Numbered from the stretch's first letter, positions 17,052 through 27,460 are shown. The stretch is 56,228 nt of DNA from Streptomyces sp. CB02056 (GCF_001905545.1 NZ_LIPD01000017.1:1836-58063), one strand, 5' to 3'. Notes: generated from the sequence alone by a model not told the origin. Made by a program: numbers and translations.

Positions 17052-18533
17052 ATGTTCCAGAGGCAGGGGCGGAGTCTGTCCCGGATAACCACTGTCATGC
17101 TCACGACCAGCTTGGCGCTTGGCGGAGGCCTGTTCGCGGCCGGTGCGGCGGTCGCGGCCGGCGCCCCGACCTCGGGCGTGACGGCGGAAGTCCAGAACGA
17201 GATGCTCGGCGAGAAGATCGACGTCGAGGGCAAGGGCACCGTCGACGGCGGCCTGTTCACCCTCAAGACGGCTGCCGGGGAGAAGCTCCGGACGTACTGC
17301 ATCGACTTCGACAACCCGGTCTACCTGGACAGCGGCGCCAAGTACCACGAGGCGGACTGGGCGTCGAGCTCGCTCAACAGCAACGCGAACGCCCCCAAGA
17401 TCCGCTGGATCCTGGACAACTCGTACCCGCAGGCCAGCCTGACGTCCCTCGCGACGGCCGCCGGCGTCGACAGCCTGACCGACGCGGACGCCGCCGCCGG
17501 CACCCAGGCCGCGATCTGGAAGTTCTCGGACAACAAGAACGCCGTCCCGCGCAACGACAAGGCCAAGAAGCTGCGCGACTACCTCGTCGGCGACGCCAAC
17601 AAGGGCGTCGCGGCCGAGCCGAAGCCCTCGCTGACCCTCTCCCCGGACTCGGTCTCCGGGAAGTCGGGCGGCAAGCTCGGCCCGTTCCTGCTGAACTCCA
17701 GCGCGAACGAGGTCAAGCTGACCGTCACCGGCGACGCCGCGGACAAGATCAAGCTGCTGGACAAGGACAGCAAGCCGGTCAACGGCAGCCTGGCCGGTCC
17801 GATCGGCAAGGACACCCCGCTGTTCCTGGACGTGCCGGCCGGCACCCCGGACGGCAAGGCCGCCATCAACGCCACCGCCGAGGCCACCGTGCTCAGCGGC
17901 CGGGTCTTCATGAGCGGCGTGGACTCCCGCGGCCGCCACAGCCAGACCATGATCCTGGCCGGCTCCACCAAGGTGAACGTCGCCGGCGGCGCCAAGGCCA
18001 CCTGGAAGCAGGGCAAGGGCGCGCTGGTCGACAGCACCGCCAAGGAGGAGTGCGCCACCGGCGGCGTGCGGGTGTCCGTCACCAACAGCGGTGACGAGGC
18101 CGCCACCGTCACGGTCGGCAAGCAGCAGGTCGCCGTCCAGCCGGGCAAGACCGAGAGCGTGCTCGTCAAGGTCGAGGAGAAGGCGCACTACGACTTCACC
18201 GTGACCGGCCCGAACGGCTACACCAAGCAGTTCACCGGCGTCCTGGACTGCAAGGTCGGCGTGACGCCGACCCCGGCCCCGACCACCCCCGCCGCGACCG
18301 GCACGCCGTCCGGCACCCCGAGCGCGGCCCCGTCGGGCACCCCCAGCACCGGCGCCGGCCAGCCGACCCCGGCGACCACCAGCGCCGCCCCGGGCACCGG
18401 TGGCCTGGCCCAGACCGGTGCCAATGACTCCACCCCGATCCTCGCCGCCGTCGCCGGTGGCCTGGTCGTGGCCGGTGGCGCCGCCGTCTTCGTCCTGCGC
18501 CGCCGCGGCCGCCACGGTCGCACCACCGCCTGA
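17052..18533 (+). CDS. Thioester-domain (TQxA) cell-wall protein with LAxTG sorting signal
   Basis: A 493-aa surface protein. A signal peptide covers residues 1-37 (ends AAVAAGAPT). A thioester domain follows, with Cys83 (RTYCIDF) and the TQAA motif with Gln152 (AGTQAAIWKF), the pair that forms an internal Cys-Gln thioester in such adhesins. Residues 195-420 look like beta-sandwich repeats. A Thr/Pro/Ser/Gly-rich stalk (about 405-450), the sortase motif LAQTG, a hydrophobic helix and an RRRGRHGR tail follow, as for sortase E substrates. It is expected to be covalently wall-linked and may bind host or surface ligands covalently. Confidence 0.9.
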   Translation: MFQRQGRSLSRITTVMLTTSLALGGGLFAAGAAVAAGAPTSGVTAEVQNEMLGEKIDVEGKGTVDGGLFTLKTAAGEKLRTYCIDFDNPVYLDSGAKYHEADWASSSLNSNANAPKIRWILDNSYPQASLTSLATAAGVDSLTDADAAAGTQAAIWKFSDNKNAVPRNDKAKKLRDYLVGDANKGVAAEPKPSLTLSPDSVSGKSGGKLGPFLLNSSANEVKLTVTGDAADKIKLLDKDSKPVNGSLAGPIGKDTPLFLDVPAGTPDGKAAINATAEATVLSGRVFMSGVDSRGRHSQTMILAGSTKVNVAGGAKATWKQGKGALVDSTAKEECATGGVRVSVTNSGDEAATVTVGKQQVAVQPGKTESVLVKVEEKAHYDFTVTGPNGYTKQFTGVLDCKVGVTPTPAPTTPAATGTPSGTPSAAPSGTPSTGAGQPTPATTSAAPGTGGLAQTGANDSTPILAAVAGGLVVAGGAAVFVLRRRGRHGRTTA

Positions 18534-18584
18534 ACCGTCCGAACCGCCTGAGGCGCCCGAAGCGCCCGAAGCGACGGAACCGCC
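18531..18584. repeat. Nonamer array (6 units) starting at the stop codon
   Basis: Six 9-bp units, (C/T/G)GAACCGCC-like, begin exactly at the TGA stop of the thioester protein: TGAACCGTC, CGAACCGCC, TGAGGCGCC, CGAAGCGCC, CGAAGCGAC, GGAACCGCC. They sit between the stop and the terminator. Confidence 0.75.
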
Positions 18585-18936
18585 CGAGCGGGCCGGGGGT
18601 CACCGACCTCCCGAGGCCCTGAGAGCGGCAACCGGCCCGGCTCCCCGCACCCGCTGCGGGGAGCCGGGCCGTCGCGTTTCCCGGACGGGGCCCCGGGGGC
18701 GTCGGCTACGGGGCGGCGGGGCCCGGGGTGGGCGGGGTGCCGGCCGGGCAGAGGCGGCCGGGAGGGCGGGAGCGGGGGCGCCGGGCGGCCGCGGTCCGGG
18801 CGGCGGGGCCGGGGCGGGCGGGAGCGCTTCCGGATACCCCGGTGGGGTCATCCAGGCGATTCGGGCCTCAGGGCCGGGTGCGGCACAATGGAAGGCTGCA
18901 AGCCGAATACTCCCGACGACGCCGGAGCGATCTCAC
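18585..18936. other. Intergenic region before ettA
   Basis: Together with the preceding nonamers this makes about 400 bp without a gene. It contains the strong terminator at 18633, a very G-rich stretch to about 18840, and then the ettA promoter region. CACAAT at about 18890 is a possible -10 box for ettA. Confidence 0.45.
18633..18671 (+). terminator. Strong terminator after the thioester protein
   Basis: A perfect 17-bp stem, CGGCCCGGCTCCCCGCA and its complement, with a 5-nt loop, followed by TCGCGTTTCCC. It is 100 bp after the stop codon. Confidence 0.85.
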
Positions 18937-20601
<1,665 letters not shown>

Positions 20602-20617
20602 CACCCAGCCGTCACAA

Positions 20618-20657
20618 CGGCCCGGCAGACTGCCCTCCGGGGCGGCCTGCCGGGCCG
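20618..20657 (+). terminator. Terminator-like hairpin after ettA
   Basis: Perfect 11-bp arms CGGCCCGGCAG and CTGCCGGGCCG around an 18-nt loop that can pair further. It begins 17 bp after the ettA stop. Confidence 0.7.
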
Positions 20658-20729
20658 CGGCCCGTCGCCGACCGCCCGCCGCCCCGGCGGTGGACGGCGG
20701 CGGGCGACCGGACACCGAGGAGAACTCCC

Positions 20730-21173
20730 GTGGCTCGCCACATCTACGCCTGCCCGCTGCGCTGGTCCGACATGGACGCCTTCGGGCACGTCAACAACGT
20801 GGTCTTCCTGCGCTACCTGGAGGAGGCCCGGATCGACTTCATGTTCACCCAGGCCGCCGCGGCCGGTGCCGGGGAGTTCGCGGGCGGCTCGGTGGTGGCC
20901 CGCCACGAGATCGACTACAAGCGTCCGCTGGTGCACCGGCCCGAGCCGGTCACCATCGAGACCTGGGTGACGAAGATCGGCGGCGCCTCGCTGACCGTCT
21001 CGTACGAGATCAAGGACGTCGCCGAGGACGGCGGCGACATCGTGTACGTCCGGGCGTCCACCGTGGTCGTCCCCTACGACCTGGCCGAGGGCCGGCCGCG
21101 CCGGATCTCGCCGGTGGAGCGGGAGTTCCTCGGCCGCTTCATGGACGAAGAGCCGGTAGTCGCCGCCGTCTGA
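20730..21173 (+). CDS. Acyl-CoA thioesterase (hotdog fold)
   Basis: A 147-aa single hotdog-domain protein of the 4-hydroxybenzoyl-CoA thioesterase/YbgC type. RWSDMDAFGHVNNVVFLRYLEEARIDF at residues 9-35 holds the catalytic Asp and the HVNN helix. It should hydrolyse an acyl-CoA in the cytosol; substrate length is unknown. The GTG at 20730 follows GAGGAG. The gene downstream starts 29 nt after it and is probably in the same transcript. Confidence 0.9.
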   Translation: MARHIYACPLRWSDMDAFGHVNNVVFLRYLEEARIDFMFTQAAAAGAGEFAGGSVVARHEIDYKRPLVHRPEPVTIETWVTKIGGASLTVSYEIKDVAEDGGDIVYVRASTVVVPYDLAEGRPRRISPVEREFLGRFMDEEPVVAAV

Positions 21174-21202
21174 CCGCACCCGACGATTCGAGCTGAACCA
21201 CT

Positions 21203-21895
21203 GTGACCATCACCGCCCGTCTCGCCCTGACCGACACCGGGGAGGCCGCCGACCTCTCCGCCTTCCTGCTGCGCCTGCTGCGCTTCGACCGGGCGGCGGC
21301 CGTCCGGATCCAGGCGGTGGGCCCGGGCGAGGGAGACGGCGTGCTGGCGGTCTTCGGACGGCTGCCGCTGGGCGACTCGGGCGTGCTGGCGATCCGCACG
21401 GCCCGGCTGGACGGTCTGGACGAGCCGGTGGACCTGACCGTCTCCGCGGGCCAGCTGCTGGACGGCGTGGACGCCGGGTCGGGCGCCGTCGCGCTGCCCG
21501 CGCCGGTGACCGGTCCGGCCTGGGCCGGGCTGCTGCCGCCGCGCACCGGCTGGCGCCCGGTCGGCACCCCGCCGGCGGCCGAGGTGTGCCGCGAACTGAT
21601 GGCGGCGGTCGGGGAGTTCCGCGAGCGCAGCGAGGCCGTCCCGGAGCACCACCGCACCCGCGCGGTGCTGGACCGGCTGGCGGACGAGGTGTGGTCCCGC
21701 CCGGTCTCGGTGCTGCCGGAGCTGCCGCTGCGCGCCGTGCACGCCTCGTACCGGATCGGCTTCCTGAGCCCCGAGGCGCCGCTCTCGGTGCACCGGGCGG
21801 GCGGCTGGCTGCGGTTGAGTTCCCCGGTGGGCTCGGTGGTGGTGCGGACCGCGGCCGCGCCGGGCGCGGGGCTGGGCCTCAGCCCGCTCCGGTAA
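21203..21895 (+). CDS. Conserved hypothetical protein
   Basis: A 230-aa protein with no motif I recognise. It is rich in Ala, Leu and Val, has no signal peptide or membrane helix, and reads as an alternating beta/alpha cytosolic protein. The start is GTG at 21203, 29 nt after the thioesterase stop, so it is likely co-expressed with it. The composition is typical of the surrounding genes. Confidence 0.75.
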   Translation: MTITARLALTDTGEAADLSAFLLRLLRFDRAAAVRIQAVGPGEGDGVLAVFGRLPLGDSGVLAIRTARLDGLDEPVDLTVSAGQLLDGVDAGSGAVALPAPVTGPAWAGLLPPRTGWRPVGTPPAAEVCRELMAAVGEFRERSEAVPEHHRTRAVLDRLADEVWSRPVSVLPELPLRAVHASYRIGFLSPEAPLSVHRAGGWLRLSSPVGSVVVRTAAAPGAGLGLSPLR

Positions 21896-21940
21896 CGGCG
21901 GTCCGGGGCCCGGCCCGCCCCGCCGAGGAGCGATCCGGGC

Positions 21941-22345
21941 TCAGCCCGGGGTGTTGATCATCGAGGCGGCGGCGTAGACCAGGTACTCGAGCAGCTGCTG
22001 CTCGTGCTCGGCCGGCAGCTCCAGGTCCGCGACGGCCGCCCGCATGTGGGTGAGCCAGGCGTCGTGCGCGGCCTTGTCGACCTTGAACGGCGCGTGCCGC
22101 ATCCGCAGCCGCGGGTGGCCGCGCCGCTCGCTGTAGGTGCGCGGGCCGCCCCAGTACTGCATCAGGAAGAGGGCCATCCGCTCCTCGGCGGGCCCGAGGT
22201 CCTCCTCGGGGTACATCGGCCGCAGCAACTCGTCCTCGGCGATGCCTTCGTAGAACCGGTGGGCCAGCCGCCGGAAGGTCGGCTCACCGCCGACCTGGTC
22301 GTAGAAGGTCTCCTCGCTCAACGTGCCTCGCCGGATCTCTCTCAC
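21941..22345 (-). CDS. glbO: Truncated haemoglobin, group II (GlbO-like)
   Basis: A 134-aa 2-on-2 globin. FYDQVGGEPTFRRLAHRFYEGIAEDELLRPMYPEEDLGPAEERMALFLMQYWGGP is the group II N-terminal half. The proximal His is in HPRLRMRHAPF, and Trp in DAWLTHM is the conserved group II Trp. It binds haem and O2 and probably helps in oxygen or redox chemistry. The GTG at 22345 (VREIRRGTLSEETF) matches GlbO N-termini. Alone in its transcript. Confidence 0.92.
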   Translation of the reverse strand: MREIRRGTLSEETFYDQVGGEPTFRRLAHRFYEGIAEDELLRPMYPEEDLGPAEERMALFLMQYWGGPRTYSERRGHPRLRMRHAPFKVDKAAHDAWLTHMRAAVADLELPAEHEQQLLEYLVYAAASMINTPG

Positions 22346-22364
22346 CCGACCATGGTCGCAGACG

Positions 22365-22409
22365 CCGACGGGGTCGTACACCGGGACCAAAGGCGTACGA
22401 CCCCGTCGG
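22365..22409. terminator. 15-bp inverted repeat between ABC permease and globin genes
   Basis: Perfect arms CCGACGGGGTCGTAC and GTACGACCCCGTCGG with a 15-nt loop, about 57 bp after the permease stop and 20 bp upstream of the globin start. It fits termination of the ABC operon, but it is close enough to the globin promoter to be an operator as well. Confidence 0.6.
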
Positions 22410-22465
22410 GAGGGGACCGGCGGACGTCGGCACGGACGTCGGCGTAGGAGACCAGCGCCGGACGG

Positions 22466-23602
22466 TCAGTCCTCCCAGCGGAACAGCTTCCAGGAGATGC
22501 CGGTCAGCACGGCCGCGAAGAGCAGCAGGCCGCCCATGGTCGGCACGGCGTCCATGACGCCGCCGCCGCGGGTGAGCACCGACTGGGCGGATTCGACCAG
22601 GTAGTGCAGCGGCATAACCTTGGAGACGGCCTTCAGCCACTCCGGGGCGCCGTCCAGCGGGAAGAACGAGCCGGACAGGAAGGACATCGGCAGCACGATG
22701 ATCTGCGAGATGCCGTTGGCCGCCTCCTCGGTCTTGGCGACCGAGCCGGCCAGCAGGCCGATCGACATGAAGGCGAGCGTCGCGCAGGCCACCAGCGGGA
22801 TGACCAGCCACCAGTTGCCGGTGAGTTTCAACCCGAAGAAGCCGGTCGCGACCACCAGGAAGACGGCGGTCTGCAGGAACGCGGTCAGCAGCGAGACCAG
22901 GATCCGGGAGCTGATCACGGTTCCGGCGCTGAGCGGGGCCAGCCGCAGCCGGCGCAGCACCTTGGTCTTGCGCCAGTTGACCAGGGTCAGCGCGGCACCG
23001 AACACCGCGCCGGTGGCGACGGCCCAGCCGAGCAGGCCGGGGGTGAGGAACTGGATCGGCTTGAGCGACTTGTCCTCGACCTGCTGGGAGTCCAGCACGA
23101 AGGCCGGCTTCTGCCCGGTGGCGGCCTGGTTGGCGCTCTGGACCACCGAGTTGAGGATGCCCTGGAGCGCGCCGGCCCGGACCTGGTCGGCGGCGGTGTA
23201 GCGCAGCTCGACCGTGCCGTTCGGGCCCTGCTTGATCAGCGCGTCGTAGTCGCCCTTGCGGACCTTCTCCAGCGTGCCGGCCTCGTCGTCGGTCTTCGTG
23301 ATGGTGAGGACCTTGTCCAGCCCGGCCCGGTCCTCGCCCTGGATCGAGTCGAACAGCTTCACCGCGCCGACCTGCGCCACCTTGGCGTGCGGGCTGCCGG
23401 AGCCCTTGGTCACGGAGCCGAAGAAGACCAGGAACACCAGCGGGAACAGCAGGATGAAGAAGGCCGCGGTGCGGTCGCGCTTCATCCCGAGCAGCATGGC
23501 GCGGGACAGGCTCCAGAACGCGCTGACCCGCTCCCGCTCGCCGGCGGCCGGGCCGCCGCGCCGGGCGGGGGCCTGCGGCTCGGTGGGGGTGGTGGCGGTC
23601 AT
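22466..23602 (-). CDS. ABC-2 type transporter permease
   Basis: A 378-aa membrane protein with an N-terminal helix (FFILLFPLVFLVFFGSV, about 48-64), a large outward domain (65-205), then five to six helices toward the C-terminus, the usual ABC-2 exporter layout. It forms the channel for the ATPase encoded upstream; the reading frames overlap by 4 bp (ATGA), indicating translational coupling. Substrate unknown: lipid, polyketide or antibiotic export are all possible. Confidence 0.9.
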   Translation of the reverse strand: MTATTPTEPQAPARRGGPAAGERERVSAFWSLSRAMLLGMKRDRTAAFFILLFPLVFLVFFGSVTKGSGSPHAKVAQVGAVKLFDSIQGEDRAGLDKVLTITKTDDEAGTLEKVRKGDYDALIKQGPNGTVELRYTAADQVRAGALQGILNSVVQSANQAATGQKPAFVLDSQQVEDKSLKPIQFLTPGLLGWAVATGAVFGAALTLVNWRKTKVLRRLRLAPLSAGTVISSRILVSLLTAFLQTAVFLVVATGFFGLKLTGNWWLVIPLVACATLAFMSIGLLAGSVAKTEEAANGISQIIVLPMSFLSGSFFPLDGAPEWLKAVSKVMPLHYLVESAQSVLTRGGGVMDAVPTMGGLLLFAAVLTGISWKLFRWED

Positions 23603-24516
23603 GCGCGGAACTCCCGTCCGGTCAGCTGGAGGAAGACGTCCTCCAGGGTGGCGCCGCGCACTTCCAGGCCGCGCAGCGCGTTCTGCTCGGCGAGGACGCT
23701 GAGCACCGGAGCCGGGAGGCGGGTGGAGACGGAGAGCGAGACGCTGTCGTCCTCCAGGGTGGCGATCTCCGCGCCGGCCGCGGTCAGCAGCTCCCGGGCG
23801 CGCTCGAGCGGGAGCTGGCCGGAGGCCACGCTGATCCGGACGGTGTCGTCGATCTCGCGGATCAGCGCCGCCGGGGCGCCGGTGTGCAGGATCTTGCCGT
23901 GGTCCATGATCGAGACCCGGTCGCAGAGCACCTCGGCCTCGTCCAGGTAGTGCGTGGTCAGCACGACCGTGCGGCCCTCGGCGTTGATGTCCCGCAGGAG
24001 GTCCCAGAGGTTGCGCCGGGCCTGCGGGTCCAGCCCGGTGGTGGGCTCGTCCAGGAAGACGAGCTCCGGGTCGTGGGCCAGCGCGCAGGCGATCGACAGG
24101 CGCTGGGCCTGGCCGCCGGACATCTGGTCGGTCAGGGTCTCGGCCTTGTCCGAGAGGCCGACCCGCTCCAGCATCGCGTCGGCCCGCTTGGGGCCGACCC
24201 CGTAGAACGACGCGAAGGTGCGGATGGTCTCCCGGGCCGTCAGTTTCCGGAAGAAAGCGGAGGCCTGGAACTGCACGCCGATTCGCGGCAGCAGTTTCGG
24301 ATTTCGCGGCCAGGGCGCCATGCCCAGCAGCTCGACCCGGCCCTCGTCCGGTTTCCGGACGCCCTCCAGGATCTCCATCGTGGTGGTCTTCCCGGCGCCG
24401 TTCGGGCCCAGGATCCCGTAGAACTCGCCGGCCTCGACGGTGAACGACACCCCGTCGACGGCCTGCACATCCCCGTACCGCTGGCGGATGCCGTCAGCGG
24501 ATATAGCAGCAGTCAT
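23599..24516 (-). CDS. ABC transporter ATP-binding protein (DrrA/NatA-like)
   Basis: A 305-aa ATPase. Walker A is GPNGAGKT (about 39-46), the Q loop is in GVQFQASAFF, the signature is MSGGQAQRLSIACAL and Walker B is LVFLDEPTTGLD. A C-terminal extension after residue 225 is typical of ABC-2 exporters. It drives the overlapping permease. The start is ATG at 24516 without a ribosome site but with TAGGCT 8 nt upstream, so the mRNA may be leaderless. Confidence 0.92.
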   Translation of the reverse strand: MTAAISADGIRQRYGDVQAVDGVSFTVEAGEFYGILGPNGAGKTTTMEILEGVRKPDEGRVELLGMAPWPRNPKLLPRIGVQFQASAFFRKLTARETIRTFASFYGVGPKRADAMLERVGLSDKAETLTDQMSGGQAQRLSIACALAHDPELVFLDEPTTGLDPQARRNLWDLLRDINAEGRTVVLTTHYLDEAEVLCDRVSIMDHGKILHTGAPAALIREIDDTVRISVASGQLPLERARELLTAAGAEIATLEDDSVSLSVSTRLPAPVLSVLAEQNALRGLEVRGATLEDVFLQLTGREFRA

Positions 24517-24530
24517 GTGGCCTGAGCCTA
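24514..24530 (-). promoter_or_regulatory. Leaderless-type -10 box for ABC ATPase
   Basis: Read on the minus strand, TAGGCT (24530-24525) is followed by 8 nt and the ATG. It implies the ABC operon has its own promoter, separate from the kinase cluster upstream. Confidence 0.4.
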
Positions 24531-24604
24531 GGGGCAGGGAAGGCTCCGGCGCACGCCCGCGGCGGCGAATTTGCGGATATTTTGAGGATGGTCCAAACAA
24601 ATCC

Positions 24605-24636
24605 GGGCCGGGCGGATGTCGAATTCCGCCCGGCCC
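24605..24636 (-). terminator. Terminator after the FHA gene
   Basis: Perfect 12-bp arms GGGCCGGGCGGA and TCCGCCCGGCCC, 8-nt loop. On the minus strand it is followed by the T-rich GGATTTGTTTGG. It ends the kinase/phosphatase/FHA cluster. Confidence 0.8.
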
Positions 24637-24717
24637 GGCCGGAGTTGTCACCGACGTGTGGTCAGGTAACGATTTGACGGGTTTTCAGTCGGAGAATCCC
24701 CTCCGACCGACGGCCGG

Positions 24718-26031
24718 TCAGCCGCGGTGCACGGTGATGGTGGTCCAGGCGCCGATGTGGATCCGGTCGCCGTCGTTCAGCGGTACCGCGGTGTGCGGCG
24801 GGACGGGCTCCGCGCCGCCGTTCATGGTGGTGCCGTTGGTCGAGTCCTGGTCCACCAGGACCCAGCTGCCGTCCGCCTGTTCGGCGAGCAGCGCGTGCTG
24901 GTGCGAGGCGCCCGGGTCCTCCGGCGGGACGGACAGGTCGATCTCCGGCACCGTGCCGCGGTGCTGGCTGCGCCGCCCGATCCGCAGCTGGCCGCGGCCG
25001 GTCAGCGGGATCCGGCGCTCGGGGCAGTACGGCGGGAAGAACAGGCCGGCCGCCTCGGGGCCGCTGCGGGCCATCATGTCGGTGAAGTAGTCCCGGTCGG
25101 CCGAGACCACGGCGATCCAGTTGGTCCGCACCGGCTCGGCCGGGGCGGTCTCCTGGGGCTGCTGGGGGACGGGCGGGGCCAGGTTGAACGAGGTGCCGAA
25201 GTCGCCGCCGCGGTTGTTCGGGCCGGGGCCGGTCGGCTGGGCGTACACCGGGCCGGAGTCCTCGCGCACCGAGGTGTCGGGGAACGCGCCCTCGGGCGGC
25301 GGGTAGCCGTAGGTGTGCTGGTGCGCCGGGGCCTGGGGCTGCTGGGGGACGGGCGGGGCGACGGCCTGCTGGGCCGCCGGTGGCTGGCCGAGCGGGGACT
25401 GCCCGAGCGGCTGCTGGCCGAACGGCGGTTGGCCGTGCGGGGGTTGTCCCGCCGGGGCGTGGCCGTGCGGCGGCTGACCGGCCTGGGCGTGGCCGTGCTG
25501 GGCCTGCTGCGGCGGGGGGCCGCCGTAGGAGGCCGGGATGTTCAGCGGCGGCTGCTGCTGCGGCTGTTGCTGCTGTTGCTGTGCCGCGCCGGGCACCTGG
25601 CGGCGCGAGGGCGTGGAGAGCTCGTAGTCGTAGCCGCACTCCTCGCAGAACCGTCCGGTCTGCGGGCTGCGGCAGATCGGGCAGACGGCCAGGCCCGCGG
25701 TGAGGCCCTGCGGTCCGGCCTGCGGCGGGACGGCCCCGTGCGGGGGTACGGCCCCGTGCCGGCCCGGGGGCACCAGGCCGGGCGGCGGCAGGGGTGCCCC
25801 GGGCGGCGGGACGGCCCCCGGCGGCATCGGCGGCGGAGGCGGCGGCGCGCCGAAGGAGGCGCCGCCGTACCCCGGGTGTCCGGAGTGCGCACCGGGCGCG
25901 GGCTCGCCCCCGTGCGCCCCCGGGTAGCCTCCGTGCGCCCCCGGCGCAGGGGCCGGCGGAGTCATCGGGAAGCCGCAGAAGTCGCACCAGTCCTCGGCCT
26001 GCGACTCGTGGCCCCTCGGGCAGATCGGCAT
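24718..26031 (-). CDS. Zinc-ribbon / FHA-domain protein
   Basis: A 437-aa phosphothreonine-reader protein. Cys4, His8, Cys16 and Cys19 form an N-terminal ribbon. Residues 24-135 and 165-270 are Pro/Gln/Gly/Ala-rich disordered linkers flanking a second ribbon (CPICRSPQTGRFCEECG, about 137-153). A middle globular part follows, then a C-terminal FHA domain (about 345-437) with the full set: RIGRRSQ, GASHQHALL and STNGTTMNG. It lies last in the cluster with a PknG-like kinase and a PP2C phosphatase, so it is the likely reader of their phospho-signal. It is not a GarA/OdhI copy: that N-terminal phosphorylated Thr motif is missing. Confidence 0.9.
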   Translation of the reverse strand: MPICPRGHESQAEDWCDFCGFPMTPPAPAPGAHGGYPGAHGGEPAPGAHSGHPGYGGASFGAPPPPPPMPPGAVPPPGAPLPPPGLVPPGRHGAVPPHGAVPPQAGPQGLTAGLAVCPICRSPQTGRFCEECGYDYELSTPSRRQVPGAAQQQQQQPQQQPPLNIPASYGGPPPQQAQHGHAQAGQPPHGHAPAGQPPHGQPPFGQQPLGQSPLGQPPAAQQAVAPPVPQQPQAPAHQHTYGYPPPEGAFPDTSVREDSGPVYAQPTGPGPNNRGGDFGTSFNLAPPVPQQPQETAPAEPVRTNWIAVVSADRDYFTDMMARSGPEAAGLFFPPYCPERRIPLTGRGQLRIGRRSQHRGTVPEIDLSVPPEDPGASHQHALLAEQADGSWVLVDQDSTNGTTMNGGAEPVPPHTAVPLNDGDRIHIGAWTTITVHRG

Positions 26032-26104
26032 CAGGTCCCCCTCGTTTCGGGCCGGCTCCGTGCGGCGTCGCGCCGGGGTGCCGGCCCGGTCACGTCTTCA
26101 GCGG

Positions 26105-27460
26105 TCACTTCTTCACACGTACCGTCTTGGTCGACCGGGTCTCAAGGGTCATCGAGTCGGCCTCGCTCACGTTCTTACGGAACCGAACCGTACCCTCCTT
26201 CGGGTCCACCACGTCCACCACCTTCTGGAGCAGCTTGTAGGTGCCCTCGTTCCCGGTCGCGTGGGCGATCCGGACGGCGGCGCCCAGCTTGGCGGTCGCC
26301 CGGTCGACGTCCCCGGCCCGGTGGGCCTCCAGGCCCTCCTGGATGGAGGAGGCGAGCTCGGCCTGCCCGGTGTAGTGGGCGACCTGCGGGCTGATCCGGG
26401 TGGAGGAGGCCAGGTCGTCGGTCCAGACCGCCTTGACCAGGCCCTGGGTGAGCACCTCGGGGGTGCCGCCGGCGACCTGCTCGGGCAGCACCAGGCTGAT
26501 CCGGGCGGCCAGCATCTCGTTGCCGACCGAGGCGGCCGGCACCTCGACGCAGACGTGGTAGTCGCGGCTCTCGTCGCCCCAGGAGCCGGTGGGGTAGTCG
26601 CCGGCCCGGGGGCCGGCCTCGGTGCGGCGGGAGCTCAGGTCCTCGACCGCGGGGGCGACCTGCTTGACGAACCGGACCCTGGCGTTGGCCGGGGTCCAGA
26701 TCCGCAGCGCGACGTCGGCGACCTGCTTGCCCATCGCGCCGGCCATCATCGAGCGGAAGTCCTCGGCCAGGCCGGAGGGCTCGGCGACGATGTCGGTGGT
26801 GCCGAGCAGCGCCGAGGAGATGCGGCGCAGCTCGTCGATCCGCCAGTCGGTGCCCACGCCGCGGCAGTCGGCGGTGAAGTGGCCGGTCACCCGTTCGACG
26901 GTGCGGGCCAGGTCCTCGGCCGACTCGTGCTCGTTGTTGCCGTCGGTGAGCAGGACGGCGTGCCGGATGGCGATGTCGCGGCGGGTGAGGAAGAGCTGGT
27001 CGGCCTTGGCCAGCCAGGTGCCCATCGCGGTGCCGCCGGCCGCGGTGAGCCGGCGCAGCGACTCCTTGGCCTGCGCGCGGGTGGTGGCGGAGGCGGTGGC
27101 GAGGGTGCCGTCGCCGGGGTAGATGTCGCGGGCCTCGTGGGTGCCGGCGACGACGGCGAAGGCGGTGCCGTCGCGCAGCGCGTCGATGGCGGCGGCGGTG
27201 GCCTCGCGGGCGCCGTTGATCTTGGTCTTGGGGTAGTCCATCGAGCCCGAGCAGTCCACCAGGACGACCACGGCCGCCGCGGTGCCGGCGCCCGCCGCGG
27301 TGGCGTCGGCGAAGCCGAGGGGCCGGCCGCCCGAGGTGCCGCCGCCGGTCGCCGTGACGGTGACGATGGCGTTGACCTCGCGGGCGCCGTCGGCCAGGTA
27401 CTCGTTCTGGAAGATCTCCACGTTGAACCTGGGCAGGTTCGGCTTCGCCAGTGTTGCCAT
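26105..27460 (-). CDS. VWA-domain (MIDAS) protein
   Basis: A 451-aa soluble protein. The von Willebrand A domain (about 15-260) has a full metal-binding MIDAS: DCSGS at 69-73 (Asp69, Ser71, Ser73), a Thr in AGGTAMG and Asp in LLTDGNNEHES. The C-terminal part (about 270-450) looks like a beta-rich domain then a helical one. It probably works as a protein-binding scaffold in the kinase/FHA complex. The ATG at 27460 is chosen at MATLAKPNLP; the frame upstream is a shadow of the phosphatase gene. Confidence 0.9.
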   Translation of the reverse strand: MATLAKPNLPRFNVEIFQNEYLADGAREVNAIVTVTATGGGTSGGRPLGFADATAAGAGTAAAVVVLVDCSGSMDYPKTKINGAREATAAAIDALRDGTAFAVVAGTHEARDIYPGDGTLATASATTRAQAKESLRRLTAAGGTAMGTWLAKADQLFLTRRDIAIRHAVLLTDGNNEHESAEDLARTVERVTGHFTADCRGVGTDWRIDELRRISSALLGTTDIVAEPSGLAEDFRSMMAGAMGKQVADVALRIWTPANARVRFVKQVAPAVEDLSSRRTEAGPRAGDYPTGSWGDESRDYHVCVEVPAASVGNEMLAARISLVLPEQVAGGTPEVLTQGLVKAVWTDDLASSTRISPQVAHYTGQAELASSIQEGLEAHRAGDVDRATAKLGAAVRIAHATGNEGTYKLLQKVVDVVDPKEGTVRFRKNVSEADSMTLETRSTKTVRVKK

